Positions 13,299 through 32,795 are shown, numbered from the stretch's first letter. The stretch is 64,000 nt of DNA from Auanema rhodensis (GCA_964057225.1 OZ059895.1:8680001-8744000); one strand, 5' to 3'. The notes: a model not told the origin generated them from the sequence alone. Made by a program: numbers and translations.

Positions 13299-13600
13299 TT
13301 GTTGAGGAAATTATTGAAAAACTTCCAAATCTTCCGGGTATACTTGGGTAATTTTGTCAAACACAACAGTCTCGAAAGTCTCACTTCAGAGAACAAAAAA
13401 CTACTGTATACTGTATTGCTTTTGGAATTATTCTCACATTTCTATTCTGTGTTTGCTTCGTTAAGTGTTGCTGTAGTTCAAATTATAAAAGGGAAGGCAG
13501 ACGAAGGCGTCGAAGCAGTTCGAGACGTCGAGAAAGAGTTTGATAAAGAATTATATTGTATAAGCATTGTTTTCCGTTTGTTTTATATAAAATAAAGTTT
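13299..13600 (+). CDS. Possible small membrane protein, 3' end
   Basis: Unrecognised. Two frames over the same bases look protein-like. In one, a membrane helix (YCIAFGIILTFLFCVCFV) is followed by KCCC and an Arg/Ser tail (RRRRSSSRRRERV), like a single-pass protein with a lipidated tail. In the other, a 52-base intron (GTATAC to TTCAG) would join a short helix to a hydrophobic segment ending in GKADEGVEAVRDVEKEFDKE. An AATAAAG near 13590 could be a poly(A) signal. I cannot decide the frame or find the 5' exons. Confidence 0.22.
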
Positions 13601-15802
13601 TTTAAATGCAATTTATTATGCAAAGGTAAATTGGCATTTAAACTAAACAGAGAACTACATAACAGCCAAATATCTGAACGATTTGATCCGCCCTTTAGTT
13701 ATTTTTGTAAAAACAGTGCCACATCTCCACAAACTAAAAGACTGTACGATATCACAATTTTAATTTGTAATTATAAAATGTTTATAAACAGTTATGTGAT
13801 GGAATAATATTATAAATAATATTTACATATTAAGTCATTGCATATATTATTATATACCGTAGATTGTTGCTCGAGGTAATCATATGCATTTGTTGTGTTT
13901 TTTATTCTTTTTTATTTAGATATTCTATCGTCATTCAGCAATAAACTTTCATACGAGAAGCATGTTTCTCCTGTTATTGACTGCAGATAGGGTTGGCTGA
14001 AAACCCGTTCAAAATCCTCAGGACAGAAAATGAGAGAATTTATTAAGTAGGTAATGACTAACACTTCTCTTTTTAGTACTAACAAAATTGTTTTAAACTT
14101 CTTCTACTTATTATTCTTAATATTCAGTACAAAATTTATATTTGTCCTTATCGATTTCCATAGAATGCGACAATAGACATGTGAGTTCTGTTATTTTTGA
14201 AAACTTCATTTTTCTGTCTCAAGTTTTCCCCCACGGAGCTTAAAATTTCTATACGCTTTATAGACATTCTAAGAATTATTTTGATTGCTAGCACGTTTAC
14301 TGCATGTGTTCCCGGTTATGATATACCTATATATGTCCTTGTTAGTTTGTTTTTTCATTTTACGAGATGTCTGGGTTTTTTACCGGAGAGGATAGATACT
14401 CTTGCAGACTGCTTGTCTAGTACGCTTCTGTTCGTCATGCGTCGTATGCTGTTTTTTCCAGCTCCTTGTTTACAGCCAGCCATAGTTACGAGTGCAATAT
14501 CGAGAAAAGGCAGAAGCTTTTTCTTTATTAGCGACTTATAATATTACGTTCTTTTCTGCATGTTACTTTATTATATCACCCATTATTCAGTTCAGAACTG
14601 GTTTCATTTGCTTTGATCAATAATACAACAGAATGACTAGAGCTCATCTTTGTCTTCGTCTTTCTTGTCATGTGTGTCTGCCTAGATCTCAAACCTCATT
14701 CACAGTTGTAACCTTTTCCACATTTTCAAATTAATGAGAGCATTTGTATATTTCCATTATTGGCGTTCTCAAAAGCGCCTTCCACTTAAATTTCCTTTCT
14801 TTTTATTTCGTTTTTTCATCATCAGCAGCAGCACATGGCACTAGGCATGTGTGTATGTATGTATGTGTTTCTGTCTAACCTTCTCATTCTCTCATTCTTC
14901 AGTTCTCCATCTTCCTATCTCAAGCGCTGTTGCGTTTTCCCGTCTTTTTCTCTCCTGCTTTCCATTTTATTTATTCTTCTCTCAGCCTGCTCCGGCCTCT
15001 CGTTTATGCCCTGAATGCTTCCTCACGTTTGTTCACGTTATCTTCTATCTTTTGCTCGACATTTGCTCAGTATAATTTCGATTAAATTAGTCACAATTGA
15101 AAAGTTTCAATACACGCGTCGCTGTGTTAATACATACTTTTTTTTCCGTTTTTTTAATTTTTTTCACTTTTTATTAATTGATAAATATAAGGGAAACAAA
15201 TTATATATATAGTTGAAAATGTTGTAAAAGTTTTAACTTTTATTTCTTTTATCGAAAGCTTTACTTAAACTGCTATCTATTGGCTTCATTTTTCTTAATT
15301 AAATACGATTAGGTGTATCATTATATCGGCACAATTTGAAACATTGTTATTAGTTTGAAAAGAATGTCTATGACTTTTCTTTTGTTGATCTTGTATTTCT
15401 TTTTCAGAGTTTTCATTTCGCTATATCAAATTTTCTTCTTCATTGTCAGCTTTTTTTTAATCTTTCTTTTTTTTTCTTTCGAATTGTTCTGCATTTTGTT
15501 TGTTTACGCTTTCTTCACGGAAATAGGATTTCCTATCATTCTTATTTTGGTTTGGAAGTAGAATATATCAGCCTGAAGAAACACTGACTTAATAAAATCT
15601 CTAAAAGTGTCTCATTTGTGACTTAATAGGCAAATGATAAGCAGCCACTTTGATCTCTGGCTTTCAATATATTTTCAAAATCAAATTTCTCCTGGCTATG
15701 CATTCAACAACCAACGAATCGTTTTCTCTATAATAGAATTCACTTTCACTTTCTCCTTTTTCAGACGCAGGCGATTCCCTTTAAGGGAGTGTAGCAGGCA
15801 TC
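13601..15802. promoter_or_regulatory. Upstream region of the MSK gene
   Basis: No gene supported. Bases about 14630-15070 and 15360-15560 are strongly pyrimidine-rich on the plus strand and produce hydrophobic spurious frames. An acceptor (TTTTTCAG, 15757-15764) followed by a 38-base leader precedes the MSK start, so a 5'-UTR intron or trans-splice site lies here. The leader holds TCCCTTTAAGGGA, an inverted repeat about a single central base. Confidence 0.4.
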
Positions 15803-19683
<3,881 letters not shown>

Positions 19684-20186
19684 AGGACTTGTGAGATGAT
19701 GTACATTTTAAAACAAATTTTAAATCTTTGTTTTCGTTGCCATGACGTTATAATGTCGATGTAGCCAAATCAATAGTTGCAGAAGTAGTAATTAGCTATT
19801 TTTTTGTATTTGAAACGTTTAAAATGTTGTACCCTGTTAGCTAACGGATTAGTACTGACCCTTCTAATACTGTGATCAAAATTCTTGAGCATTTCCAAAA
19901 TACCTGTTGTATATACATATATCTAGTCTTTACCAACTTGTAAATAAGAGTGCTACATAGATTATATAGTTTTCTATCGCATATCCGTTGCCCTCTTTAA
20001 TCGTATTATGACAAGATCATTGAATAAAAGAACTGTTACTAAAGATTTAAAATAAAATTAATATCGGACGAATTGCTTCTTTGGCAATCTAGACGGATTT
20101 CCGTTCATAGATACATTGCAAAAATTGAATTTTTTCCCAATTCAAAATGTTTATTGGAGTTAACAACGTTTCTGATTTTGGTTTTT
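19684..20186. other. Convergent 3' regions of MSK and Maf genes
   Basis: Holds the MSK 3' UTR with an AATAAA about 340 bases after the stop (near 20023), then the Maf 3' flank. Nothing else seen. Confidence 0.5.
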
Positions 20187-21001
20187 TCAAATAACATTTT
20201 TCTCAACAAGTCGACGATAAACTTCATGAATTGGTAGTCCAACGATATTCGAGAAACATCCCTGAATGCCTTTAACAAAAACTCCTCCATATTCCTGAAT
20301 GCCATAAGAACCTGCGCGTGACCTGATTTGATTCTTGAATTATCAACGTTAATATATGTAGATTAACTTACAAAGGTGAACCAGTAGCAACGTAATTTTC
20401 GATGATTTTGTCAGGAAAATCTCCAAATTCAATCATGGATTCAACACTAAATGTTTCTTCAGTTCCATCAGAATATGCAATTGATACTCCGGAATAGCAC
20501 GCATGAGTATTTTTGCGAAGTCTGAAAACTTCAATTATACTTTTAACTATTTAGATAATTTTTTCAAAATTGAAATAAGTTCGGAGAATAGGTAATTTTA
20601 ACCTTTTCAATGTAGCAATTGCGTCAGAACTATCAAGTGGTTTTCCAATTATCTCATTTTCAAAATAGATTACCGTGTCGCTTGCAATAACCGCGTCATA
20701 TGGTTCCTAATCAAATATCTCAAGTATATCTTGTCCGCAAATGAAACTGACCGGATCTTTACGTAGGCTCTCAAGAACAGCTTGAAGTTTACCATTAGCA
20801 GTTTTCTCTACAAATTCCCTAACGGGCAGTGTTTTGGGAAGATTTTCTTCGAAATCAGAAACTTTGACAATAGGATCAATACCCTGAAAATTAATAAATA
20901 TGATTTGAGTAGTGTATTTTCAGACTTACAATACTCCTAAGGAGGCGAAGGCGGTTCACAGAGGAAGAGGCTAAAATAATAACTGGTTTCGAAGTAGACA
21001 T
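20187..21001 (-). CDS. Maf/ASMTL-type nucleotide pyrophosphatase
   Basis: Maf-family (Ham1-like fold) enzyme that hydrolyses non-canonical or modified nucleoside triphosphates. Exons in minus order are 20930-21001, 20752-20883, 20603-20706, 20372-20521 and 20187-20322, for 197 residues, a normal length. The N-terminus [14 protein letters not shown] is the family substrate-binding motif. Further motifs are [33 protein letters not shown] and [20 protein letters not shown], then [11 protein letters not shown] chose the Met of MSTSKPVII because it abuts the conserved motif. The frame stays open to another Met 27 codons upstream, which would overlap ABHD18 exon 1 antisense. Confidence 0.9.
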
Positions 21002-21017
21002 GGCGGTCGTAGCTGGA

Positions 21018-22476
<1,459 letters not shown>

Positions 22477-22822
22477 CTGAGAAATCCGAATAGAATATTC
22501 AATTGATACATACTTTAGATATAATAGTTCGCTAGATATGTCATGAATACAGACTTCTAATAATTGTGATAGGTCTTATTGCTCAGCTCTTATTATTACC
22601 GCCTAATGTTTTATTGTTTGTTTCAGTTATAAAACTGTCAACCAAAATTTTCCTAGTTATGTTGAAAACTACAACTTGTGGTCAAAACAATGAAATATTG
22701 AGGAAACATCACTATTCATCCTTATATGAAAACAGAAGACGAAACTATCAATCTACAAAATTCATACTATACTCTTGATGCCGTTGAAGACAAAACAATC
22801 AACACGCAACAAATTATATAAC

Positions 22823-24000
22823 TTAGGTACTCTTGGGTGGCTCACGTCCTTTAACGGGCTTGTACAAGAACTTCTGGTTCTTTGTGAAGGTCCAGATGCT
22901 ACGCTTTCCGTACAAAAGAATCAAACCAACAATTGGAGTAATAGCAAGAATCTAAAAAAAAATTAGCTGATAAACTTTGTTATTCATTTATTTTACCTTA
23001 AGTGCCCACTTCTTTCTAGTATCATGATATGGCTCAGCACACCAATGCATAAAGGTTGCAACGTCCTTAGCTTGTTGAGACATAGTAGCGGATGTTCCAT
23101 CCTAGGAATATATTGAAGAAACTATGTTATATCGTTTCTTACCTTGTATTCAATTCCTTCGTCGAAGAGTTGTTGAGGCATAGAGATAATTCCACCAGCG
23201 AAATATGGGTTGTAGGCCTTGCCATCATCAACCTGAATGAGAAAAAAAATCATGCTAAAATTATATTAAATAACCTTAATTCCGGCAGGAGCCTCCAAAT
23301 AACCTGTAAGAAGAGAGAAAACGTAATCGTCTCCTCCATGTCTTGCTAAAGACATAAGAGAGAGATCAGGAGGAGCAGCACCTTTAAGCCAATAATTTAA
23401 TAAAATAATATATATACATTTTACTACCGTTGTTAGCAGCAGCAGCAGCCTTCTTGTTTGGATAAGGATCAGGAAGCTTATCAGTCAATATTCCAGGTCT
23501 TTGGATAGCTTGTCCTCTATCGTTAACATCATTGACAAGAGCTTCGGCAGCTTCAGCCTTAGCCTCTTCCTTGAATAATTAAATGGTAAATATATTTCTT
23601 CAAAAAGTTACCTCAGTCATGATAGTATCCACAAAGTGTCTGTAGTGGATAAACTTCATAGAGTGGCAGGCGGCACAAACTTGCTTATACACTTCATAAC
23701 CTCGACGTACACTGAATAATTCAACTTAAAAACACAATTGTAAAATTAAAAACTTACGAGGCAATATCAAATGAAGAAAATGTTCCGGAGTGGGCCCATG
23801 GCAGATGGTATGGATGGACGGCATCTCCACTAGCACTCACTGAATTTTCAAGAGCATATACCAAAGCAGCACCAGTACCTCCAACAACACCGGCAGCAAT
23901 CGCAGCCGCGCGCTAAAACCATAAGATATCTCGAAAACTTTTCGGTAAAAAAACAAACCGAGACACCTTTAGATCCTTGAGCAACGGCCCGCTGCATCAT
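22823..24000 (-). CDS. cyc-1: Cytochrome c1, complex III heme protein
   Basis: Heme-binding subunit of the bc1 complex, anchored in the inner mitochondrial membrane. Eight exons in minus order (23959-24000, 23758-23912, 23612-23711, 23428-23569, 23275-23381, 23143-23232, 22997-23101, 22823-22951) give 289 residues. The CxxCH heme site is VCAACHS, preceded by [11 protein letters not shown]. The axial Met is expected in [11 protein letters not shown]. The C-terminal membrane anchor [17 protein letters not shown] ends in a basic tail. An acceptor (CTTTAG) sits 17 bases before the start. Two adjacent Met codons open the frame, and the short basic/Ala-rich N-terminus serves as presequence. It lies about 305 bp after the helical-protein gene on the same strand. 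Confidence 0.95.
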
Positions 24001-24305
24001 AATGCAACAGTTTTTACCTAAAGCATAAACATAAATATTAACAATAAATGAGTTAAATATGAAGCATGTACTTTATCAATATATTCAAATTATTCGTAAT
24101 ATCATATTATTATTAAGAAATAAAACTAAATTCAAAAACATAACATCTTCAAACAGCAACAGAATTAATACAATGTTATATGTATGAAAAACGCCAAGAA
24201 GTGAGAGGAACCAGTTGACGCATCGGCCGTGTGTACAACCCGCGAAGTTTGAAATGAATTTTCCCGTGAGAAGCATTGATAAGGATCGTAGTTTGCCCGA
24301 GACTC

Positions 24306-26014
24306 TTACGATGATAAAAAACTATTAACAATCGATTCAGCAGAATTCAAATTGAATATTAATAAATCAATTTGATTATCAAATGACAGTTGAAACATAA
24401 ACTCTTCCGAATTTTTATCAACTTCTAGAACTTCTTTCGCCTGTTTTAGACGAAGGAAATCGTTGATCTGCTCACGGACGGGAGCCAAAACACAGGTTCG
24501 TATGTTTTTAAGAATATTTTTATTTATTCTGGAATGAGAATGTGTTTTATAAATTAGGTGTATGTAAACTTATGTAAAGCTTGAGATTGTGCCAGATTAA
24601 AAACAGAACAATAATAAGCAGCTGCAGCACCAATATCCTCAAATCGTACAGGAGCTATTAAAGACCATAATGATCCTAATTCATCCTGGAATATTGGTTC
24701 ATCAATATATCCTTTGTAATGATCTAAGATCCAAGCCAGAAGAAGACAATCTCCTTCAATATTTTTGTTAACCTGAAATAATGTAACATACAGAACTTTA
24801 TTTAATTACAGTCAAACCTGGGTTAATCTTTCAATCAAGCGTTTCATAATGAGAACTCTAGGAATAGAGCTACACATACGAAGAACAGCTTCAACTTTTT
24901 TCATAATTTCCACCCGGCTATTTTCGAGTTCAAAGTCTTGAATATAGGGAAACGCTGTGAAGACCAGTAACTAAAAATGGATAAACTACGTTTAATACAA
25001 AGAAAAGTTTTACTTCTAAAGCAGCCATATTTTGCTCAGAAAATGTTCTATTCATATTTTGAAGAATTAAGTCAAAACTGTTCAAAACCGAAGGAATGTG
25101 AAGATCACCTCGATTGTCATCGAAGTTTTGAAGGTATATACTCAAATTGTGAACTATTTCGTGGACTAAATAGTTCTTCTGATATACTTTAGGTAAATAC
25201 TTTCCATTTTCATAAGTAACTATAACTCGGAATGTTACAATGTCTGAAACTATTCACATACTTAAAACAGGATGCAATCCTAATCTTTCTCTTGAGCATA
25301 GCCAGAAATTATGTAGATCTATCGGTACTTTTAAACAATTGGCCAAAATGAATTGGAAAAGCTTCGGAAACCTTTAAAAAATTATGGTCATCCTTCAAAT
25401 GACGAGGTATACCTGTAGGACTTGAGTTGCATGTGAGAATTATACAGATCAAGAATAAGCGTTGCATCTATAACTTTAAAATTCAAGTCCTGCTGTTCGC
25501 TTTGAGTTATGCGCTTCTCCAATTGGAATGGAAGTTCATAAAGCAGAACATCCCAACAGTGTCTGTCAATAAAAATTGTTTTCATAGTATAGGACTACTT
25601 ACTCGTCCATATTTTCAGTTTGAACTTTTTCTTTCAGTACAGTCATGATTATTTTGAATAAAAAATGAGAACAAGATATGCGTACTAACTCAGAGGAAAT
25701 TTGGATCGTTTGATCTACGGAGCATTCTCTATAAAAATAAATAGTAAAGTTGAGTTCTAGACCAGGCTGTTACTTCAATATTTGGTCAAAAAATTTATTC
25801 ATAACATCGTCTTCAACGCTTCCATAACTTTTATTTACAGTATGCGCTAAATCCGTAACGAAATTTTTGTTTTTCCCTAAAAACAAAAGACGGTGAAAAC
25901 ACTACTAGATTTCTCACATAAAGTTATATTCTTTGATAGAAGATCTAAAGCACTCTTGAAATCTCTTTTCTGAATAAGATTCAGAACATCAAGTGCAGCG
26001 TGGCTACCATCCAT
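24306..26014 (-). CDS. Unidentified alpha-helical protein
   Basis: Not recognised with confidence. Exons assemble in phase from MDGSHAALDVLNLIQKRDF (26014) through TVNKSYGSVEDDVMNKFF, CWDVLLYELPFQLEKR, KLFQFILANCLKVPIDLHNF, EIMKKVEAVLRMCS, LLLAWILDHYKGYIDEPIF and VREQINDFLRLKQAKEVLE to FNLNSAESIVNSFLSS. It has no signal peptide or clear membrane segment. The repeated amphipathic helices suggest a HEAT/ARM-like solenoid, and glomulin is a weak guess only. An acceptor (TTTTTAG) lies one base before the ATG, implying trans-splicing. It sits between eIF2-beta and cytochrome c1 at operon-like distances. Confidence 0.6.
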
Positions 26015-26292
26015 TCTAAAAATATTCAAATTCTTTCTACTTTATCAATTGATTAAGTAACGGTTTTTCAACCCCTCCAGCCTAGTGCGAATTATGACAA
26101 AAGTTTTATTGAAAATAATAATGGAAACGACGAACGTAACACCAAAAGCCACAAAAAAACAAATGTAACCCTTCATTTAATTCTCGCTTATCTTAATGGA
26201 GAATTAATAACAACAAGTTTATTTAATCGAATAGTTAGTTCATAGAGAACTCGTGATACTATTTACGCACTCAAACTACTTTATCCAAAAAT

Positions 26293-27288
26293 TTATTTTC
26301 CAGCAGTTGCTTCAGCGGCACGACGAGCCACAGATCTCTTTCCAACCATAGCAGTGAAACCAGTCTTAATAGCAGTAACGGAGCATCGGGAGCCACAAGT
26401 TTGGCATTGTAAGAAGAAAAGTCGAGTATCACGAGTTAGGGAAGTATCGGAAGAGCGGCATGTGTGACACATAACATATTCCTCTATAACCAAACAACAA
26501 TAGAAAAAATAAAATAATCAAAACTCACTAATATATTTTCTAAGAACACTTTCAAAATGTTTTTGTTGGAACCGACCCTTGACAATCAAGCAATTATTTC
26601 CGTCAATAGATCCAGTAGTACCTGAAATATTATTAAATTAAGAGAATTAACTACCTAATGAAAATACCCATTTCGGCCATAAGAAATTGTAATACATGTT
26701 TATCTTGTCGCTTCATCAGCCTACAGATCTCAGCGAAATTTGAAAAGGCTGTTTTTTTACTACCAGCTCTAGCTACCTGAAGTTTTTTTTTGACAGATAT
26801 GTCGAACAATATTTTTTTACCTCTGGAGGCTTCATAGCGAATTTCTTCTTCTCTCCAGATAGTTCTGGGTTCTTTTCTCTCATTATATTGAATACAAGGG
26901 TTAGCATTTCATCATAGGTATAATCTGGCCAAGGCCCTTTAGCATCTATAAGATTTGAAGCTCCAATACCAAGATCTTGAGCTGAACAGGAAAATAATAT
27001 TCAAAACAAAGAGAGCACATGCCTGGAGCTGTTTTATCAACAATGATTTCATCAGCATCTCGAACTCCCTTTTTCTTTTTCTTACCCAAATCAAGATCAT
27101 CTAAAAATTTAAATTCCCTTCTTTCACAATGTGCAAACACCTACCCACATCGTCAGCTACTTGATCAACATCAAGCTTGATGGGTTTTTTTACTTTTTTC
27201 TTTTTGGTAAGATTGAGTTCCTAGAAAATTTTATTTTCTTTAAAATCAAAAATATTCTAGCAAAGCTTACCAAATCGTCGTCCGCCAT
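26293..27288 (-). CDS. iftb-1: Translation initiation factor eIF2 subunit beta
   Basis: Subunit of the eIF2 complex that delivers initiator tRNA to the ribosome. The short first exon is MADDDL (27271-27288). Next come lysine blocks ([19 protein letters not shown]) that in this family bind eIF5 and eIF2B-epsilon. The core follows: [60 protein letters not shown]. The C-terminal C4 zinc ribbon has CHTCRSSDT and [10 protein letters not shown]. One intron (26982-27022) must use a GC donor to keep the frame from TAP to AQDLGIG. It is the first gene of a likely minus-strand operon and is divergent from Arp3. Confidence 0.94.
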
Positions 27289-27665
27289 TTTTATAAAATG
27301 TTTTTTACCCTGAAGTTCAGATATTAATATTTATAATCTTTATATTCACGTGAAAAGGATTAAAACATATTTTAGGATGTTTTAACTTAATAAAAATATA
27401 TATCTCAAAGAAGAATTCGACATGCATAACTTCGTGGGCGTGATGCAAAGGTTGCACGTTGTGTTGCAGAATTGGTCTTGTAACGATTACCAGCTAAATA
27501 GTCAGTGTTTGAACATTGCGCTGTTCTAACACTGATTGCTCATAGTATAAGTTCGTGTTTAGCTATATTTGCTATGCTTTCTTTGAAGCTTTTCCTTATA
27601 TTACTATCATAATATTTCGAAACATCATTATGGAAAATATAGTTTAATATTTTAGCTAAAACATT
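27289..27665. promoter_or_regulatory. Divergent promoter region, eIF2-beta / Arp3
   Basis: 377 bp between head-to-head start codons. No coding frame supported. An acceptor (TTTTAG near 27655) precedes the Arp3 ATG. Promoter activity is inferred from position only. Confidence 0.4.
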
Positions 27666-29543
<1,878 letters not shown>

Positions 29544-29927
29544 TTTTAATTTATTATTAGCATGCTTCGTATGTTCTCATATCTTTCATATCACTTTGGT
29601 TTTCTTTTTTTTGAGTGCATTATCATTATGATGTAAGCTTTCTGTGCCTTTCCTACCGCGCTATTTATTATGACAACATTTTTAGAAAACAAACCTGCTT
29701 GAACAGCCTTAATAATTTTAACAACTTTTAAATTATTTACTCTGGTCGTGTATTCCGAAGTAAACCTATGTTGTGCTCTCTTGGTATCGAGTTGTATATT
29801 TTGTTCATATATTACATGAAATTAATTAAATTACTTTCGTTGTATTTAATTGGATTTCCATGGCCATTTTTTCAGTGATTAACTTTTTGAGATTTTATTC
29901 ACACGATATTTGAATTTTAGTAGAACT

Positions 29928-30678
29928 ATGGATCTCCCTGTAATGTATTATAACAAAAGCGAGTATATTGAAACAGCAACAGGTAACAAAGTTTTTCAAC
30001 CCATGGGCCAAGATAAAACTATTTGTGGAACACAAAACATTGTCTTGAATGGAAAGGTTTCAAATTATTCTATTTTTGCTTACAAATTACATGTTTGAAG
30101 AATATTATACACAAGGATGTAATCATTAGAGGGGACATGTGCGCAATTCGTACAGGAAAATATTGTATTGTTGGTGAAAGAACTATTATTCGTCCCAGCC
30201 AACGGCATTTTAATAATGGTCCTTCCATGTTTCCTGTTCATATTGGAGAGCATGTGCTGATCGAAGAAGTATGGTTCATGTTATATTCTGAGAACATCTC
30301 ATTCCTTTAGGATTGCGTTATCAGTGCGGCCCAGATATGCTCATATGTTCATATTGGAACTGGTATTTATATCGAATTGTTTTTTTTATTAATTTTTTTC
30401 TAAGGTTCCATAATTGGTAGGAGTGCTATAATTAAGGAATGTTGTCGAGTAGTACCAGGTTCAGTTGTAGCTCCTGATTCAGTATTCCCACCTTTTTCTA
30501 CAATTGGTGGAAATCCTGGTACATACCCTTTTGAACTCTTAAAATATTATCTTATCATATTACAGCGAAAGTGATAGGTCAGGAACCTGAATGCACCGTT
30601 GATCTTATGACACAAGCTACTAAGGAATATTATGAGAACTTTATTTCATCCAGTGCACCTAAAGCCTCTTTTGCTTAA
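29928..30678 (+). CDS. DCTN5: Dynactin subunit 5 (p25)
   Basis: Left-handed beta-helix protein of the dynactin pointed-end complex, which helps dynein bind cargo. Exons 29928-30056, 30116-30268, 30311-30362, 30405-30518 and 30566-30678 give 186 residues (human 182). Motifs are [35 protein letters not shown], hexapeptide-type turns in [10 protein letters not shown] and [29 protein letters not shown] and IGGNPAKVIG. An acceptor (TTTTAG, ending 29920) lies 7 bases before the start. The longer upstream Met (29910) falls inside that intron-like sequence and was rejected. An AATAAA lies about 48 bases after the stop. Confidence 0.93.
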
Positions 30679-31476
30679 TATATTAGGTGTGCGCAAAAGT
30701 TTCTGGCCACCCACAATGAAATTTAAATAAATATTTTGAAATTAAAAATTAGCATAAACGAAATTCAAAATTATATTTAAAAAAGTGTTTTAAATTTAAA
30801 TTATTTAAAAAAAAATTTTTTTGACTTTTATAGAATGAGCTTTTTCCGATTTTGTTATAATTATACCCAAATTGTGCTTTGAAAGGCATCGCTCAAATTC
30901 CATGTATTTTATGTCTAAATAATTCATTTCCTAACTTATTATAATGCAATTTTCAATAATAGCTTAGCGCTTCCGATATCATCTAGTCCGTTGGTTTTCA
31001 CACTGTAACAATTGATAAAATGGCTTCACGCAATTAGGATCAAATTCTTGTTATCAATAAATAATTTATTCGTTTTATAGAACAACCCATCCATAAATAA
31101 ATGAAAAATCTAAGAATATCATTAAATCGCATCCAAACAGTGAATAAAGTTTACCATCTACCGAAAGGCATCAGGTTAAATACGTTTTGCTGAGGAAAAC
31201 GGCATTGCAGCTTAAGCAACAGAAGCCAGTTGTTGATACTATACGGCATAAGAACTGGAATATCATATGTTTGGTAAAAATCACACTGCAGGTTCTACTC
31301 CCGCTCAAGAGATAAGGACACTTAATTTACCTACAGATAATAATAAAGGTAAGAACTCTTCCAAATAAGTCAACAAGAGGGAGATAGACTCCAATCACAG
31401 AAGATACTAATTAGAATAAAAACAGAACAAGGAACTAGGAGGGCCTAACACGTGGGGTTGGCCTTGAGATATACAT
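30679..31476. other. Intergenic region; possible transposon end at its left edge
   Basis: Follows the dynactin p25 stop. TTAGGTGTGCGCAAAAGTTT (30684-30703), continuing CTGGCCACCC, follows a TA and resembles mariner-type terminal repeats. I found no matching inverted copy within the region and no intact transposase. Bases 31000-31300 hold only frames broken by stops. It could be a degraded element or chance. Confidence 0.25.
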
Positions 31477-32795
31477 TTAGGCATTAAGGATGCTGAGCTT
31501 GGGTCTTTGAGTGTTCTTGGCTCCCTCCTTTTGAGATTTACCGCGGTTCTCGTTATTTTTTTTTGGTCTGCGAACAGCTTGAGAGCCAGAGATGAGAGAA
31601 GCATCTATTCCGCTTGCAGCAAGACGTTCCTGAAATAATGAATGTTAGCGATTTAAAAAACCTGCCAAATTCTTACTTCTAATGATTGCTTAATAGCTGC
31701 TAATTGATCAGCAGAAAGACCATCAGATGACACCTGGATTCCTCCGCAAGTGAGCTGAACAGACTGATTGTTGTTCTTCTTCTGCTCTAAAAAAACAAGA
31801 TCATTAAAATTTATAAACTGTTGTATTTATTTACCATTATGAACTGGGCTAAGATTCACACCTGAATCAGCTCCAACAGAACTAGTAATGCTAGATTGGC
31901 TAGTTGCATGCTTGATAGCAGCAACTTGGACAGGGGAAACTGATTTAGCTGGGGAGTTAACCTTCTTAGAACTATCATCAACTGCAAAACTCTATATAAA
32001 ATTAAAACACATACTACTCTTACCGCTGCCAAAGCTATTAATGTGAGCAGCCAACTCGCTAATATCGGCACAGAATGATGATTGAGGTTTCAGGGAACTC
32101 AGCAAAACTTTTTCTCTTTCATTAATAATTGTGCGTAATGTCTAACAATTAAATAATAATGAATAAACAACAAAGACAACATTATACCTTGAAAGTATTC
32201 TGAATTTGTTCAGAAGCGGGGCAGTTAGTCTTAGCTACTGATACTGGCTTCTCATTTTCTAAATTAACTATAAATCAGAGAATAAGAAAAAAAGTTACCT
32301 TTCTTAGCCTTATTGTTTCCAGTAACAGCAGCCTTGGCGGGGGCAGCCTTGGTGACTGGTACATTAGGGATAGGGGCCGGAGTAGACACTACAGGTTGAA
32401 CGGAAACGGGGGCTTAAAACAAAACAAAATGAAAAAATAAATACTAATTAGTTTACCAGCTTTTTTTGGTTGCTCAACTGGCTTTGAAGAAACTGGAGCG
32501 GGAGTGGAAGGCTGAGCTACAGCCTGAGCATTCTTATTCTTCTTCTTATTTTTCTTTCCTCCTGATCCAGCTGGACGTACCCAGTCATCAAGAACACCCG
32601 ATGCTCCATCTAAGTACAAAATCAAAAGAAAGTAAAAAAAAAAAAATTACCTTCACAGAAAGCTTGGATAGTTCTCTCAACATTCAAGTCGAAAGAATGA
32701 AGAGCAAGAGTGATATCCTCATTACTTACGCCTCTTACAACTTCTTTGATCTTAGCAACCTTAGCGGCAATTTGTTGGTGATCATTCTTATTCAT
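31477..32795 (-). CDS. SPATS2-family protein
   Basis: Homologue of SPATS2/SPATS2L, cytoplasmic RNA-associated proteins with an N-terminal UBA-like domain. It starts MNKNDHQQIAAKVAKIKEVV and continues SNEDITLALHSFDLNVERTI and QAFCEDGASGVLDDWV, the family signature. A lysine block follows (GGKKNKKKNKN). Next come a low-complexity Pro/Ala/Val region, a predicted helix (NTFKTLRTIINEREKVLLSS), a Ser-rich region and a basic C-terminus (GKSQKEGAKNTQRPKLSILN). All exons lie on the minus strand with phase-consistent junctions. An acceptor-like sequence immediately precedes the ATG. Identification rests mainly on the first 100 residues. Confidence 0.75.

Noticed and set aside
14197-15561. Hydrophobic plus-strand frames upstream of MSK
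   Set aside because: Arise from pyrimidine-rich DNA, which encodes Phe, Leu and Ser; no domain or conserved motif.
29910-29927. Longer start for dynactin p25 (MNFSRT)
   Set aside because: Those codons lie before a good acceptor (TTTTAG at 29920) and the second Met matches the family start.
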